Positions 1 through 9,708 of a DNA stretch of 64,000 nt are shown piece by piece. Each line of letters starts with the position of its first letter. The first letter of the stretch is position 1. Origin of the DNA: Rhizobiales bacterium CCH3-A5 (lineage in GTDB: Bacteria > Pseudomonadota > Alphaproteobacteria > Rhizobiales > Beijerinckiaceae); NCBI GenBank assembly GCA_001556025.1, contig LSIB01000190.1, forward strand, positions 169,001-233,000. The letters are read 5' to 3'. The position numbers were made by a program, and so were the translations under genes. The notes under the pieces were generated by a model. The model was not told where the DNA came from. It saw only the letters and a program-made list of their open reading frames with translations, and searched no databases.

Positions 1-1371
1 ATCAGCCTCGCGGATTACGGCCGCAAGGAAATCAACATGGCCCAGGACGAGATGCCGGGCCTGATGGCCATCCGCGAGGAGCACAAGGGCAAGTTCCCGC
101 TCAAGGGCGCGCGTATCGCCGGCTGCCTGCACATGACCATCCAGACCGCCGTGCTGATCGAGACGCTGAAGGATCTCGGCGCGGATGTGCGCTGGTCGTC
201 GTGCAACATCTTCTCGACGCAGGATCATGCGGCGGCCGCGATCGCGGCTTCGGGCACCCCGGTCTTCGCCATCAAGGGCGAGACGCTCGAGGAGTACTGG
301 GAATACGTCCTCAAGACCGCGACCTGGGGCGACGGCGGCACGCCCAACATGATCCTCGACGATGGCGGCGACCTGACCATGCTGATCATCCTCGGCGCCG
401 AAGCCGAGGCCGGCAAGGCCGAGTTCCTCGACAAGCCGGGCAATGACGAGGAGACCATCTTCTTCGCGCTGATCAAGCGCGAGCTGAAGGCCAATCCCGG
501 CTGGTTCACGAAAACCCGTGACGCGATCAAGGGCGTCTCGGAAGAAACCACCACCGGCGTCCATCGCCTCTATGAACTGGCCAAGGCCGGCCGCATGCCG
601 TTCCCGGCAATCAACGTCAACGACTCGGTCACCAAGTCGAAATTCGACAACCTCTATGGCTGCCGCGAGTCGCTGGTCGACGCAGTGCGCCGCGGTACCG
701 ACGTCATGATGTCGGGCAAGGTCGCGGTCGTCGCCGGCTATGGCGACGTCGGCAAGGGCTCGGCCGCCTCGCTGCGCCAGGCCGGCTGCCGCGTGCTCGT
801 CACCGAGATCGACCCGATCTGCGCGCTGCAGGCGGCGATGGAGGGCTACGAGGTCGTCACCATGGAGGACGCCGCTCCGCGCGCCGACATCTTCGTCACC
901 GCCACCGGCAACCTCGACGTCATCACCGTCGACCATATGCGCGCGATGAAGCACCGCGCCATCGTCTGCAACATCGGCCACTTCGATTCGGAGATCCAGG
1001 TTGCCGGCCTGAAGAACTTCAAATGGGACAACGTCAAGCCGCAGGTCGACGAGATCGAGTTCCCCGATGGAAAGCGCATCATCCTGCTCTCGGAAGGCCG
1101 CCTGGTGAATCTCGGCAACGCCACCGGGCACCCGTCCTTCGTGATGTCCTGCTCGTTCTCGAACCAGACGCTGGCCCAGATCGAGCTCTGGAACCACCAC
1201 GCCAAATACGAGAACAAGGTCTACACCCTGCCCAAGCATCTCGACGAGAAGGTCGCGGCGCTGCACCTCGCCAAGGTCGGCGCCAAGCTGACCGTGCTCA
1301 ACGACGCGCAGGCCAAATATCTCGGCCTGGCCCCGACTGGCCCGTTCAAGCCGGAACTCTACCGCTACTGA
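1..1371 (+). CDS. ahcY: Adenosylhomocysteinase (5' end outside window)
   Basis: Hydrolyses S-adenosylhomocysteine to adenosine and homocysteine in the cytoplasm, using tightly bound NAD+, and so relieves product inhibition of methyltransferases. The frame is already open at base 1 ([10 protein letters not shown]), so the gene is cut by the window edge; 456 residues are visible against roughly 465 usual for alphaproteobacterial AhcY, so only about a dozen N-terminal residues are missing. The NAD loop [10 protein letters not shown] begins at visible residue 246, and the C-terminus KPELYRY is the typical family ending. A strong terminator follows at once. It partners metK (52722) in the SAM cycle. 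Any SAH riboswitch would lie outside the window. Confidence 0.97.
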   Translation: MSLADYGRKEINMAQDEMPGLMAIREEHKGKFPLKGARIAGCLHMTIQTAVLIETLKDLGADVRWSSCNIFSTQDHAAAAIAASGTPVFAIKGETLEEYWEYVLKTATWGDGGTPNMILDDGGDLTMLIILGAEAEAGKAEFLDKPGNDEETIFFALIKRELKANPGWFTKTRDAIKGVSEETTTGVHRLYELAKAGRMPFPAINVNDSVTKSKFDNLYGCRESLVDAVRRGTDVMMSGKVAVVAGYGDVGKGSAASLRQAGCRVLVTEIDPICALQAAMEGYEVVTMEDAAPRADIFVTATGNLDVITVDHMRAMKHRAIVCNIGHFDSEIQVAGLKNFKWDNVKPQVDEIEFPDGKRIILLSEGRLVNLGNATGHPSFVMSCSFSNQTLAQIELWNHHAKYENKVYTLPKHLDEKVAALHLAKVGAKLTVLNDAQAKYLGLAPTGPFKPELYRY

Positions 1372-1399
1372 CATCGCCCACGCCTTGCGCAAGTCGACA

Positions 1400-1428
1400 G
1401 GGGCCCGGCGTCAAGCCGGGCCCCTTTT
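1400..1428 (+). terminator. Rho-independent terminator of ahcY
   Basis: Perfect 10 bp GC stem GGGGCCCGGC / GCCGGGCCCC around a 5 nt loop (1410-1414), followed by TTTT. It lies 29 bp after the ahcY stop and separates ahcY from the divL cluster. Confidence 0.9.
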
Positions 1429-1717
1429 CGTTTGGGCGAAGCAATACCACTAATAGATGCCCGACTCGTGCCTGCGTCTATCTGTTGAGGCGCGCCTGAT
1501 TGCGCTGCAACAGCGCTCGAAATCCTCCGCTTTACGACCGATTAAGCACTTCCTGACGGACTCGCGCGACGATTACAGTGGCAGTGATTCGGGTTGGGTC
1601 CGGCGCGGCGACGCGCGAGGCGACCTGGGATTGGCGGCTCCTGAGCGTTGGCGTTGTGGCGGGCGTTTCAAGTCGGCTGGCCTTCCTGCCTCACCAGATG
1701 ATGACGGACCTTTGGGA
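1429..1717. other. Intergenic region upstream of divL
   Basis: About 290 bp between the ahcY terminator and the chosen divL start. The divL frame stays open back to 1457, but that stretch reads as Arg/Ser-rich non-domain sequence and is probably leader. I see no convincing sigma-70 promoter, exact CtrA box (one isolated TTAA at 1542) or structured RNA. Confidence 0.4.
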
Positions 1718-4189
1718 ATGATGCGCGCGCGGCGACAGGACACAGGCGTGAGGCGCGGCCTGCTCGCGGGGCTGGCCACGTCGCAGGTCCCGGCGGCCGC
1801 TTTCGCCCAGAGCGAGGCCGTGTCGACGCCGCTGCGCACCGACCTGATCGGCGCCGGCAGCCTCTCGCTCATGCTGGCGGGGCTGGCCGTCTTCGCCGCG
1901 ACCACCTCGATCTTCTATGTCCGTGAGCGCTCGCGCTGGCACCGGCGCGAGACGGAACTCGCGACCGAACTCGAGGCCGCGCGCGGTCATCAGGACCGGC
2001 TCTCGGCCCTGCTCGCCTCCGATCCGCAGGTCGTGGTGAGCTGGAAGGGGCGCGACGCCTCCCCCGTCTTCGAGGGCGATAGCGGCTTTCTCGGCGCGCC
2101 GGGCGCGACGCTGGCGCTGGCCTATGGCGCCTGGGCCCCACCGGCCGAGGCCAAGAAGCTCGAACTCGCGACCGATGCTCTGAAGGCGCGCGGCGAGGCC
2201 TTCGGCTTCACCTTGCGCGCCAAGTCGGGCGCGTTCATCGACGCCGAGGGCCGCCCGGTCGCCGGCCGCGCCGTCATCCGCCTGCGCGAGGTCACCGGCG
2301 AGCGTGCCAGGGCGCTGACGCTCCAGGGTGAACTGGAGGCGCTCGCCTCCGACCATGAGGCGCTTGCGGCGCTGCTGGCCGGCCTGCCGCATCCGGCCTG
2401 GACGCGCCGCCCCGATGGCCGACTGAGCTGGGTCAACGCCGCCTATGCGCGCGCGGTCGAAGCCTCCGACGCCGAGGCCGTGGTCAAGAACGGACTCGAA
2501 CTCTTCGACCGCGACGAGCGCGAGGCGGCCGCCGCCGCTCGCCGGGACCGCGCCATCTTCAATGCGCGCGCTCCGGCCGTGGTCGCCGGCCAGCGCCGCA
2601 CGCTCGATATGCTGGAGCTGCCCACGCCGTCTGGCTTCGCCGGCCTCGCCACCGATATGAGCGAGCTGGAGGCGGTGCGCATCGACCTGCAGCGCCAGAT
2701 GGATGCCCATGTCCGCACGCTAGACCGGCTGAAGACGGCGGTGGCGGTGTTCGACGCCTCGCAGCGGCTGGTCTACGCCAATACCGGTTTCGAGAGCCTG
2801 TGGGCCCTCGATCCGGCCTTTCTTGCCGGAAAGCCGAGCGACAGCGAAATCCTCGACCGGCTGCGCGCCGAGCGCCGGCTGCCGGAACTGGGCGACTACC
2901 GGAGCTGGAAGGCCGGCGTGCAGGCGGCCTATACCAGCCCGCGCGCCCATGAGGACTGGTGGTACCTGCCCGATGGCCGCACCGTCCATGTCGTCGCCAG
3001 CCCCAATCCCCAGGGCGGGGTCACCTATCTCTTCGACGATGTCACCGAGCGCTTCACGCTGGAATCGCGCTTCAATGCGCTGTCGCGCACGCAGCGCGAG
3101 ACGCTGGACTCGCTGCGTGAGGGCGTCGCCGTGTTCGGCTCGGACGGCAAGCTCAAGCTCTCCAACCCGGCCTTCGCCCAGGCCTGGCGGCTGCAGCCCG
3201 ACATCGCCACGGCCGCACCTCATATCGACCAGGTCGTGAAGCTCTGTCGGCCGCTCTTCCCGCAGGACGAGGTCTGGAGCGAACTGCTGAGCACGGTGAC
3301 CGGGGTGCGCGACGCGCGCGAGGATTACCGCTGCCGCATGGAGCGCCGCGACGGTTCTGTGCTGGACTGCGCCGCGGCTCCCCTGCCGGACGGGGCGACG
3401 CTGATCTCGTTTGCCGACGTCACGGCCTCGGTGAATGTCGAGCGCGCCTTGACCGAGAAGAACGAGGCGCTGGAGAAGGTCTCGCGGCTGCGCGAGGATT
3501 TCGTTCACCACGTCTCCTACGAACTGCGCTCGCCGCTGACCAACATCATCGGCTTCGCGCAGTTGCTCGGCACCGAGACGGTCGGCGCGCTGAACGAGAA
3601 GCAGCGCGACTACGCCTCGCATATCCTGAGTTCGTCGGGCGCGCTGCTCGCCATCATCAACGACATTCTCGACCTTGCCACCATCGACAATGGCGCGCTG
3701 GCGCTCGACCTCGCCGAGGTCGACGTCGCCGCGACGATCGCGGAAGCCGCCGCGGGCTTGGGCGACCGGCTGACCGAAAGCCGGCTGACGCTGCAAGTCG
3801 ACATCGCGCCGCAGACCGGGCCCTTGCGCGCCGACGGCAAACGGCTGCGGCAGGTGCTGTTCAACCTGCTTTCCAACGCGATCGGCTTCTCGCAGCCCGG
3901 CCAGACGATCACCGTCAGCGCCGGGCGGATCGGCCGCGATGTCCGCATCACCGTGGCCGATCAGGGGCGCGGCATTCCGCCCGAGGTCAAGGACAAGGTC
4001 TTCGACCGCTTCGAGAGCCATCCGCTCGGTTCGCGCCATCGCGGCGTCGGTCTCGGCCTCTCCATCGTGCGCTCGATCGTCGAGCTGCATGGCGGCCGGG
4101 TCGAGCTCGACTCCGAGCCGGGTCAGGGCACGCGCGTCACCGCCGTCTTCCCGGCGCAGGGCGTGTCGATGCCGGATGCGGCCGAATGA
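1718..4189 (+). CDS. divL: DivL-like PAS sensor pseudo-histidine kinase (Tyr at phosphoacceptor site)
   Basis: Membrane-anchored cell-cycle signalling protein of about 823 aa. Order: an Ala-rich hydrophobic N-terminus and a transmembrane segment (residues ~15-70), several PAS-like regions (~90-560), a HisKA dimerisation helix (~590-660) and an HATPase_c domain (N-box ~716, DQGRGIP ~748, GVGLGLS ~776). The H-box reads HHVSYELRSPLTN, so Tyr601 (codon 3518-3520) replaces the phosphoacceptor His, the hallmark of Caulobacter DivL, which controls the CckA-CtrA relay. ATP-binding boxes look intact. Start: ATG 1718/1721 have poor SD spacing; GTG 1748, preceded by AGGA, is a real alternative and would give a neat signal-peptide-like N-terminus. 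The stop overlaps the next start (ATGA). The name is inferred from the Tyr H-box and architecture. Confidence 0.82.
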   Translation: MMRARRQDTGVRRGLLAGLATSQVPAAAFAQSEAVSTPLRTDLIGAGSLSLMLAGLAVFAATTSIFYVRERSRWHRRETELATELEAARGHQDRLSALLASDPQVVVSWKGRDASPVFEGDSGFLGAPGATLALAYGAWAPPAEAKKLELATDALKARGEAFGFTLRAKSGAFIDAEGRPVAGRAVIRLREVTGERARALTLQGELEALASDHEALAALLAGLPHPAWTRRPDGRLSWVNAAYARAVEASDAEAVVKNGLELFDRDEREAAAAARRDRAIFNARAPAVVAGQRRTLDMLELPTPSGFAGLATDMSELEAVRIDLQRQMDAHVRTLDRLKTAVAVFDASQRLVYANTGFESLWALDPAFLAGKPSDSEILDRLRAERRLPELGDYRSWKAGVQAAYTSPRAHEDWWYLPDGRTVHVVASPNPQGGVTYLFDDVTERFTLESRFNALSRTQRETLDSLREGVAVFGSDGKLKLSNPAFAQAWRLQPDIATAAPHIDQVVKLCRPLFPQDEVWSELLSTVTGVRDAREDYRCRMERRDGSVLDCAAAPLPDGATLISFADVTASVNVERALTEKNEALEKVSRLREDFVHHVSYELRSPLTNIIGFAQLLGTETVGALNEKQRDYASHILSSSGALLAIINDILDLATIDNGALALDLAEVDVAATIAEAAAGLGDRLTESRLTLQVDIAPQTGPLRADGKRLRQVLFNLLSNAIGFSQPGQTITVSAGRIGRDVRITVADQGRGIPPEVKDKVFDRFESHPLGSRHRGVGLGLSIVRSIVELHGGRVELDSEPGQGTRVTAVFPAQGVSMPDAAE

Positions 4190-5730
4190 GCGATTCTGGC
4201 GGCAAGCCGGGCGAGCATCGGCTCCTCTGGGATGACGAGGCCGCGACCGGGCGCTTCGCCGCCGATCTCGCGGCGATTCTGAAGCCGGGCGACATTGTCG
4301 CGCTGTCGGGCCATCTCGGGGCCGGCAAATCGGCGCTGGCGCGCGCCATCCTGCGCGAGCTTGCAGGCGATCCGGCGCTGGAGGCGCCAAGCCCGACCTT
4401 CACTTTGGTCCAGAGCTACGACACGCCGCGTGGACCTGTGCTTCATGCCGACCTCTACCGCCTGCGCAGCCCCGACGAACTCGACGATATCGGCCTGGGC
4501 GAGGACCTTGACCGGCTGATCACGCTGGTCGAATGGCCCGACCGCGCCGGCACGCGCCTGCCAGCCGGTCGCCGGCTCGACATCGTGCTGGAGGTCGATC
4601 CGGCCAACCCCGAGACCGGGCGCATCGCTGCCGTCTCGGGCGGCGTGCTCTGGCGGCAGCGGCTCACGATTGCGATCGCGACACGCCGCCTGCTCGACGA
4701 GGCCGGCTGGAGCGCCGCAAGGCGTGATTTCATGCAGGGCGACGCCTCGAGCCGCGCCTATGAGCGCCTGACCCATCCCGACGGCGCAAGCGCGGTGCTG
4801 ATGATCTCGCCGCCACGGCCGGACGGCCCGGCGATCAGGCAGGGCAAGCCCTATTCGGCCATCGCCCATCTCGCCGAGACGGTCGACGCTTTCGTTGCGA
4901 TGGATCGTGGCCTTGCCTCGCTCGGCTATTCCGTGCCGGCGATCCTGGCGCAGGATCTCTCGACCGGGCTCTTGCTGATCGAGGATCTCGGCCATGACGG
5001 CGTCGTCCTCGACGGCGCGCCGATTCCGGAGCGTTACGAGGCAGCGGCGCGGCTGCTGGCCGATCTGCACCGCCATGTCCTCCCCACCATCCTGCCGGTG
5101 ACGGAAGGGCGCGACCATGTCGTGCCCGACTACGACCGCGGCGCGCTGGCGATCGAGAGCGAGCTGATCCTCGAATGGTATGCGCCCCATATCGCGGGCG
5201 TCACGCTCCCGGCGGTCACGCAGGCCGAGTTCGGCCGCATCTGGAACCGCCTCTTCGACGAAATCCTTGACGGCCCGGCGACCTGGACCCTGCGCGACGT
5301 GCATTCACCCAACCTGATCTGGCTGCCGGAGCGGCAGGGGCATGCGCAGGTCGGGTTGATCGACTTTCAGGACGCGGTGCTGGGCCACCCGGCCTATGAC
5401 CTCGTCTCGCTCGGGCAGGATGCGCGCATCGACGTACCGGCCGCGCTGGAACTGCGGCTGCTGGCGGCCTATGGCGCAGCGCGTCGGAACGACGATCCCG
5501 ATTTCGATCTAGCTGCATTCGCCCGCGCCTATGCGATCCTGGGCGCGCAGCGCAACACCAAGATCGCCGGCATCTTCGCCCGCCTCGACAGGCGCGACGG
5601 CAAGCCGGCCTATCTCAAACACCTGCCGCGCATCGAGGCCTATCTGCGCCGCAACCTCGAGCATCCCGCGCTTGAGGAGCTGAAGGGCTGGTACCAGGCG
5701 CATTTGCCGAGGCTGTTCGAGGGCGTTTGA
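4186..5730 (+). CDS. tsaE: TsaE - AmgK fusion: tRNA t6A ATPase joined to sugar kinase
   Basis: Two-domain protein of 514 aa. Residues ~1-155 are TsaE, the ATPase of the tRNA threonylcarbamoyladenosine (t6A37) machinery, with Walker A GHLGAGKS at 42-49 and family motifs SPTFTLVQSY and HADLYRL. Residues ~165-514 are an aminoglycoside-phosphotransferase-fold kinase of the AmgK (COG3178) type, with a catalytic loop LRDVHSPNLIW (Asp371) and a metal-binding IDFQDA (Asp393). AmgK phosphorylates the anomeric carbon of MurNAc/GlcNAc for peptidoglycan recycling, and the next gene is murU-like, its known pathway partner. The start overlaps the divL stop (ATGA). The partner TsaB is encoded 38 kb away at 43993. 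No frameshift is visible, so the fusion appears real. Confidence 0.88.
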   Translation: MSDSGGKPGEHRLLWDDEAATGRFAADLAAILKPGDIVALSGHLGAGKSALARAILRELAGDPALEAPSPTFTLVQSYDTPRGPVLHADLYRLRSPDELDDIGLGEDLDRLITLVEWPDRAGTRLPAGRRLDIVLEVDPANPETGRIAAVSGGVLWRQRLTIAIATRRLLDEAGWSAARRDFMQGDASSRAYERLTHPDGASAVLMISPPRPDGPAIRQGKPYSAIAHLAETVDAFVAMDRGLASLGYSVPAILAQDLSTGLLLIEDLGHDGVVLDGAPIPERYEAAARLLADLHRHVLPTILPVTEGRDHVVPDYDRGALAIESELILEWYAPHIAGVTLPAVTQAEFGRIWNRLFDEILDGPATWTLRDVHSPNLIWLPERQGHAQVGLIDFQDAVLGHPAYDLVSLGQDARIDVPAALELRLLAAYGAARRNDDPDFDLAAFARAYAILGAQRNTKIAGIFARLDRRDGKPAYLKHLPRIEAYLRRNLEHPALEELKGWYQAHLPRLFEGV

Positions 5731-5805
5731 GGCACATTCCGCCATGGTCGGCCCTGTCCCGAGCATCCCCGTCTTCACCATCATGCCTGACGTGAGAAGA
5801 CGTGG

Positions 5806-5828
5806 ATGGTCGGGACAAGCCCGACCAT
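5806..5828. repeat. REP-like palindrome
   Basis: Perfect inverted repeat ATGGTCGGG / CCCGACCAT with 5 nt loop ACAAG, in the 143 bp gap between the TsaE-AmgK gene and murU. A degenerate partner (CATGGTCGG..CTGTCCCGA) lies at 5743-5762. The shape and sequence resemble dispersed intergenic palindromes of rhizobial genomes. A second element of similar design is at 62053-62085. Confidence 0.6.
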
Positions 5829-5873
5829 GACGGGTTAAGCATGGCGCAGCTTCATTCGCCTTTGGAGATTCGC

Positions 5874-6611
5874 GTGACGCCAGCCGCCTCGACGCCGATC
5901 CGCCGCGCCATGGTTCTGGCGGCCGGGCTCGGCCAGCGCATGCGCCCGATCACCGACACGCTGCCAAAGCCGCTTGTCGCGATCGGCGGCAAGGCGATGC
6001 TCGACCACGCGCTCGACCGGCTTGCCGAGGCCGGCGTCGAGGACGCAGTGGTGAACGTCCATCATCTCGCGGGCCTGATCGAGGCGCATCTCGCCGGGCG
6101 CACTCAGCCGCGCGTCACGATCTCGGATGAGCGGGCGCAACTGTTGGAGACCGGCGGCGGCGTCAGGAAAGCCCTGCCGCTGCTAGGGTCCGAGCCCTTC
6201 TTCCACGTCAATTCGGATTCGCTCTGGAGCGAAACAGGCCCGTCCAACATCGCGGCGATGGCCGCAGCATGGAATCCGCAGAAAATGGACCTGCTGCTGC
6301 TCCTGGCGTCGCGTGAAACCAGCATCGGCTTCGACGGCGCAGGCGATTTCTTCCGTGACGGGGCGGGTCGGCTGGCGCGGCGGGGTCAGTCGCAGAGCGC
6401 GCCCTACATCTATGCCGGCGTCGCCATCCTGAAGCCCGAACTCTTCGCCGACACGCCCGAGGGGCCGTTCTCGCTCAATCTCCTGTTCGACCGTGCCATC
6501 GCGACCGGCCGGCTCCATGGCGTCGTGCTGGAGGGCCAATGGCTGCATGTCGGTACGCCCGAGGCGATCGCGCCGGCGGAAGCGGCCTTCGCTAAAGGCT
6601 TTCATGGCTGA
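5874..6611 (+). CDS. murU: MurU-like sugar-1-phosphate nucleotidyltransferase
   Basis: Nucleotidyltransferase of about 245 aa. The N-terminal signature AMVLAAGLGQRMRPITDTLPKP holds the nucleotide-binding GxGxRxxP and the PKP motif of the NTP-transferase family. By analogy with Pseudomonas MurU it would convert MurNAc-1-phosphate, made by the AmgK domain of the preceding gene, to UDP-MurNAc, bypassing de novo synthesis and fosfomycin. The substrate is inferred from that adjacency; other NDP-sugar pyrophosphorylases look alike. Start: GTG 5874 has GGAG seven bases upstream; the in-frame ATG 5841 has no SD. The 3' end overlaps addB by 8 bp. Confidence 0.8.
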   Translation: MTPAASTPIRRAMVLAAGLGQRMRPITDTLPKPLVAIGGKAMLDHALDRLAEAGVEDAVVNVHHLAGLIEAHLAGRTQPRVTISDERAQLLETGGGVRKALPLLGSEPFFHVNSDSLWSETGPSNIAAMAAAWNPQKMDLLLLLASRETSIGFDGAGDFFRDGAGRLARRGQSQSAPYIYAGVAILKPELFADTPEGPFSLNLLFDRAIATGRLHGVVLEGQWLHVGTPEAIAPAEAAFAKGFHG

Positions 6612-9600
6612 CCCCCACCTCTTCACGATCCCACCCGGCGCGCCCTTCCTCGACGTGCTGGCTCGGGAAATGCTGGCGGGGCGCTTCGGCAGGCTCGTCG
6701 ATCCCGACGACCCGATGGCGCTGGCGCGGGCGACGATCTACCTGCCGACGCGGCGCGCGGCGCGCGCGCTCGTCGCCTGCCTGTCGGAACAGCTCGGCGG
6801 ACAGCCGCTGCTGCTGCCGCGCATCGTGCCGCTCGGCGACATCGACGAGGCCGAAACGGCGCTGATCGGCGCGGATGTCTGGACGCATGGCATGCTGTCG
6901 CCGGTCGACCCGCTTGCGCGGCGCATGCTGCTGACGCGGCTGGTCGACGCCTGGGGCCGTAGCGCTAACCGTAGCCATCTGAAGCTCGATGCGTCCGAGC
7001 CCTCGCTGGTGCCCGCCACGCTCGCCGAGGCCTATGGGCTGGCGGGCGATCTGGCCGCGCTGCTCGACCAGATGCAGACGGAAGGGATCGCCGTCGAGCG
7101 GCTCGCGACGCTCGACGCCAGGCGCTTCGACGCGGTATGGGAACTCAACGCCGAATTTCTGGCGATTCTCGGCAAAAACTGGCCTGCCGTGCTGAGCGAA
7201 CGCGGCGAATGCGACCCCGCCTCGTTCCGCAACGCTACGCTGGCCGCCGAGCGCGAGCGCCTGCTGGCGAGCCCGCCAAAGGGTCCGATCATCGCGGCCG
7301 GTTCAACCGGCACGATCCCCGCCACCGCCGAACTGCTCGCCGTGATCGCGAGGCTGCCGCAGGGCGCGGTCGTGCTGCCGGGGCTCGATCTCGACCTGGG
7401 CGAGAAGGCGTGGCGCGCCGTCACTGAGGAGCCGGCCCCCTCCCATCCGCAGGCGGCGCTGCGTCATCTGCTCGGCACGCTGCAGGCGGAACGCGACGAT
7501 GTCGTCAGCCTTGCCGAGCCCGATCCGGCCCGCGCCGCCCGCACCCTGCTGCTGCGCGAGGCCATGCTGCCGGCCTCCGTCACCGAACTCTGGGCCGATC
7601 TGGCCGCGCGCCGAAGCGAGGCCGATGCAACGGCCGCCATGGCCGATATGTGCCTCGTCGAGGCTGCGGACGAGCGCGAGGAGGCGCTGACGGTCGCGCT
7701 CGCCTTGCGCGAGACGCTGGAAGAGCCCGGCGCGCAGGCCGCGCTGGTGACGCCCGATCGCGGGCTGGCCGAGCGCGTCGCGGTCGAACTGAAGCGCTGG
7801 GGCGTCGCGGTCGATGATTCGGCGGGGCTTCCGCTGGCGCGCTGGCCGACTGGCTCTTTGCTGCGGCTGGCGCTGGAGGCGGCGTTGTCGGAACTCGCGC
7901 CCGCCAGCCTGATCGACGTCCTGGCGCATCCGCTCTGCCGGCTCGGCCTGCCGCCTGAGCAGGTCAGGCGCGGCGCATCCGCGCTGGAGATCGGCGCGTG
8001 GCGGGGGCGGGCGGTTCGTCCGGGCCTAGCGGGGCTGCGCGAGAGCCTGGCTGTGATGCGGCCCGGCCCCGATGAGCGCCATGTGCCGGGTCCGCGCCGG
8101 AGGCTGGATGCGAGCGACGAGGCCGCCGCGACCGCGCTGCTCGATGCGCTTGACCGCGCGCTGACGCCGCTGCTCCGGGCGCTTGCGGCCGAGCCGGTCG
8201 AACTGCCGGCCGTCATCGCCGCAGCCCGCGCGGCCGTGGAGGCGCTAGGCCGGACGCAAGCCGGCGCGGCGCTGGCCTTCATCGGCCCCGATGGCGAGGC
8301 GCTGGCGGGCCTGTTCGACGATCTCGCGGCCGCCAAGGCCGAAATGCCGGATGGCGGGCGCGCGATCGACGCCGTCGCCATTCTCGAGGGCCTGCTCGGT
8401 GAGCGCGTCGTGCGCCGGGCGAGCCTCAGCCATCCGCGCGTGAAAATCTGGGGCCTGCTGGAGGCGCGGTTGCTGGAGGCCGACCATCTCGTGCTCGGCG
8501 GGCTAAACGAGACGGTCTGGCCGCCCGAGACCAGGACGGACGCCTTCCTCAACCGGCCGATGCGGGCGGAACTCGGCCTGTCCCCGCCCGAACGAAGGAT
8601 CGGGCAGACCGCGCACGACTTCGTCCAGGCGCTGATGGCGCGAAAGGTTACGCTGACCCGAGCCCGCAAGGCGGGCGAGGCCGAGACTATCGCCTCGCGC
8701 TTCTGGCAGCGCCTCAAGGCGGTGACCCCGGAGCCGGTCTGGAAGCGCTCGCTTGCGGAGGGCGAGCGGCTGTCGGCGCTGGCCGCGACGCTAAGCGCGC
8801 CAGCGCCCGTCAAGCCGATAGAGCGGCCTGCGCCGCTGCCGCCGCGCCGGCTTCAGCCGCTTGTCCTCAGCGTGACGGATGTCGAGACGCTCTATCGCGA
8901 CCCCTATGCGATCCATGCGCGAAAGATCCTGAGGCTCGATGCGCTCGATGCGCTGGTCGAAGACCCGTCCGCGCGCGATCGCGGCAGCCTGCTGCACGCC
9001 ATCGTCGAGAATTTCTCATGGGCGTATCCGGCGGCGCTTCCACCTGACGCGCTCGGCCAACTCGTCGCCATCGGCCACCGGCTCTTCGCGCAGTTCGACG
9101 ACACGCCGGAGGTCAAGGCCTTCTGGTGGCCCCGCTTTCTGCTGACGGCCGATCATTTCATACGCTGGGAGGAGCGACGGCGGTCCGGCCTCGCCAGAAT
9201 TGCGGTGGAGTGCAGCACAGGTGCGAGCTTTCCGCTGCCCGATGGCGCGGAGCTGCGTCTCAGCGGCAAGGCCGACCGTATCGAGGTGACGCGTGACGGC
9301 CGACTGCGGATCATCGACTTCAAGACCGGTTCGCCGCCGAGCAAGAAGCAGGTCGCGAAGGGCTTTGCGCCGCAACTGACGCTGGAGGCCGAACTTGCCG
9401 CCCGCGCCGGTTTCCGTGATGTCGTCGGCCCGATGCCGGTCGAGGCCGTGCATTACCTCAAGCTGCATCACGATCCGAAAGGCTGGACCAAGGACACCGA
9501 GCTCAAATTCAAGGACAGGCATCTGGCTGATGTCGCCGCGGAGCATCTCGAACGGCTGCTCCTGCATGTCGCGGCTCTGCGGGATGGCCACGAGGCCTAT

Positions 9601-9708
9601 GTCTCCCGCCGTGCGCCGGATTACATCAAATATGCCTCGCCCTACGACCATCTCGCCCGCGTCAAGGAATGGGCCGTAGCCGGCGACGACGCGGAGGACG
9701 AGGCGTGA
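6604..9708 (+). CDS. addB: AddB, helicase-nuclease subunit (alphaproteobacterial type)
   Basis: The 1034 aa AddB partner of AddA, which resects double-strand breaks for RecA loading. The C-terminal RecB-family nuclease is plain: KADRIEV (Asp891) and IIDFKTG (Asp905, Lys907). The N-terminus (IYLPTRRAARAL) shows no Walker A, and around the nuclease domain I find none of the four cysteines that hold the 4Fe-4S cluster in Bacillus AddB; only an isolated Cys (VECSTG) is present. Both absences fit the alphaproteobacterial subfamily. The start ATG 6604 lies within the end of murU and the stop overlaps the addA GTG (GTGA), so translation is probably coupled. Confidence 0.93.
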   Translation: MADPHLFTIPPGAPFLDVLAREMLAGRFGRLVDPDDPMALARATIYLPTRRAARALVACLSEQLGGQPLLLPRIVPLGDIDEAETALIGADVWTHGMLSPVDPLARRMLLTRLVDAWGRSANRSHLKLDASEPSLVPATLAEAYGLAGDLAALLDQMQTEGIAVERLATLDARRFDAVWELNAEFLAILGKNWPAVLSERGECDPASFRNATLAAERERLLASPPKGPIIAAGSTGTIPATAELLAVIARLPQGAVVLPGLDLDLGEKAWRAVTEEPAPSHPQAALRHLLGTLQAERDDVVSLAEPDPARAARTLLLREAMLPASVTELWADLAARRSEADATAAMADMCLVEAADEREEALTVALALRETLEEPGAQAALVTPDRGLAERVAVELKRWGVAVDDSAGLPLARWPTGSLLRLALEAALSELAPASLIDVLAHPLCRLGLPPEQVRRGASALEIGAWRGRAVRPGLAGLRESLAVMRPGPDERHVPGPRRRLDASDEAAATALLDALDRALTPLLRALAAEPVELPAVIAAARAAVEALGRTQAGAALAFIGPDGEALAGLFDDLAAAKAEMPDGGRAIDAVAILEGLLGERVVRRASLSHPRVKIWGLLEARLLEADHLVLGGLNETVWPPETRTDAFLNRPMRAELGLSPPERRIGQTAHDFVQALMARKVTLTRARKAGEAETIASRFWQRLKAVTPEPVWKRSLAEGERLSALAATLSAPAPVKPIERPAPLPPRRLQPLVLSVTDVETLYRDPYAIHARKILRLDALDALVEDPSARDRGSLLHAIVENFSWAYPAALPPDALGQLVAIGHRLFAQFDDTPEVKAFWWPRFLLTADHFIRWEERRRSGLARIAVECSTGASFPLPDGAELRLSGKADRIEVTRDGRLRIIDFKTGSPPSKKQVAKGFAPQLTLEAELAARAGFRDVVGPMPVEAVHYLKLHHDPKGWTKDTELKFKDRHLADVAAEHLERLLLHVAALRDGHEAYVSRRAPDYIKYASPYDHLARVKEWAVAGDDAEDEA

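Noticed and set aside
1457..1717. An 87-codon N-terminal extension of divL
   Set aside because: No domain, unlikely composition, and the hydrophobic N-terminus after 1718/1748 is a natural beginning.
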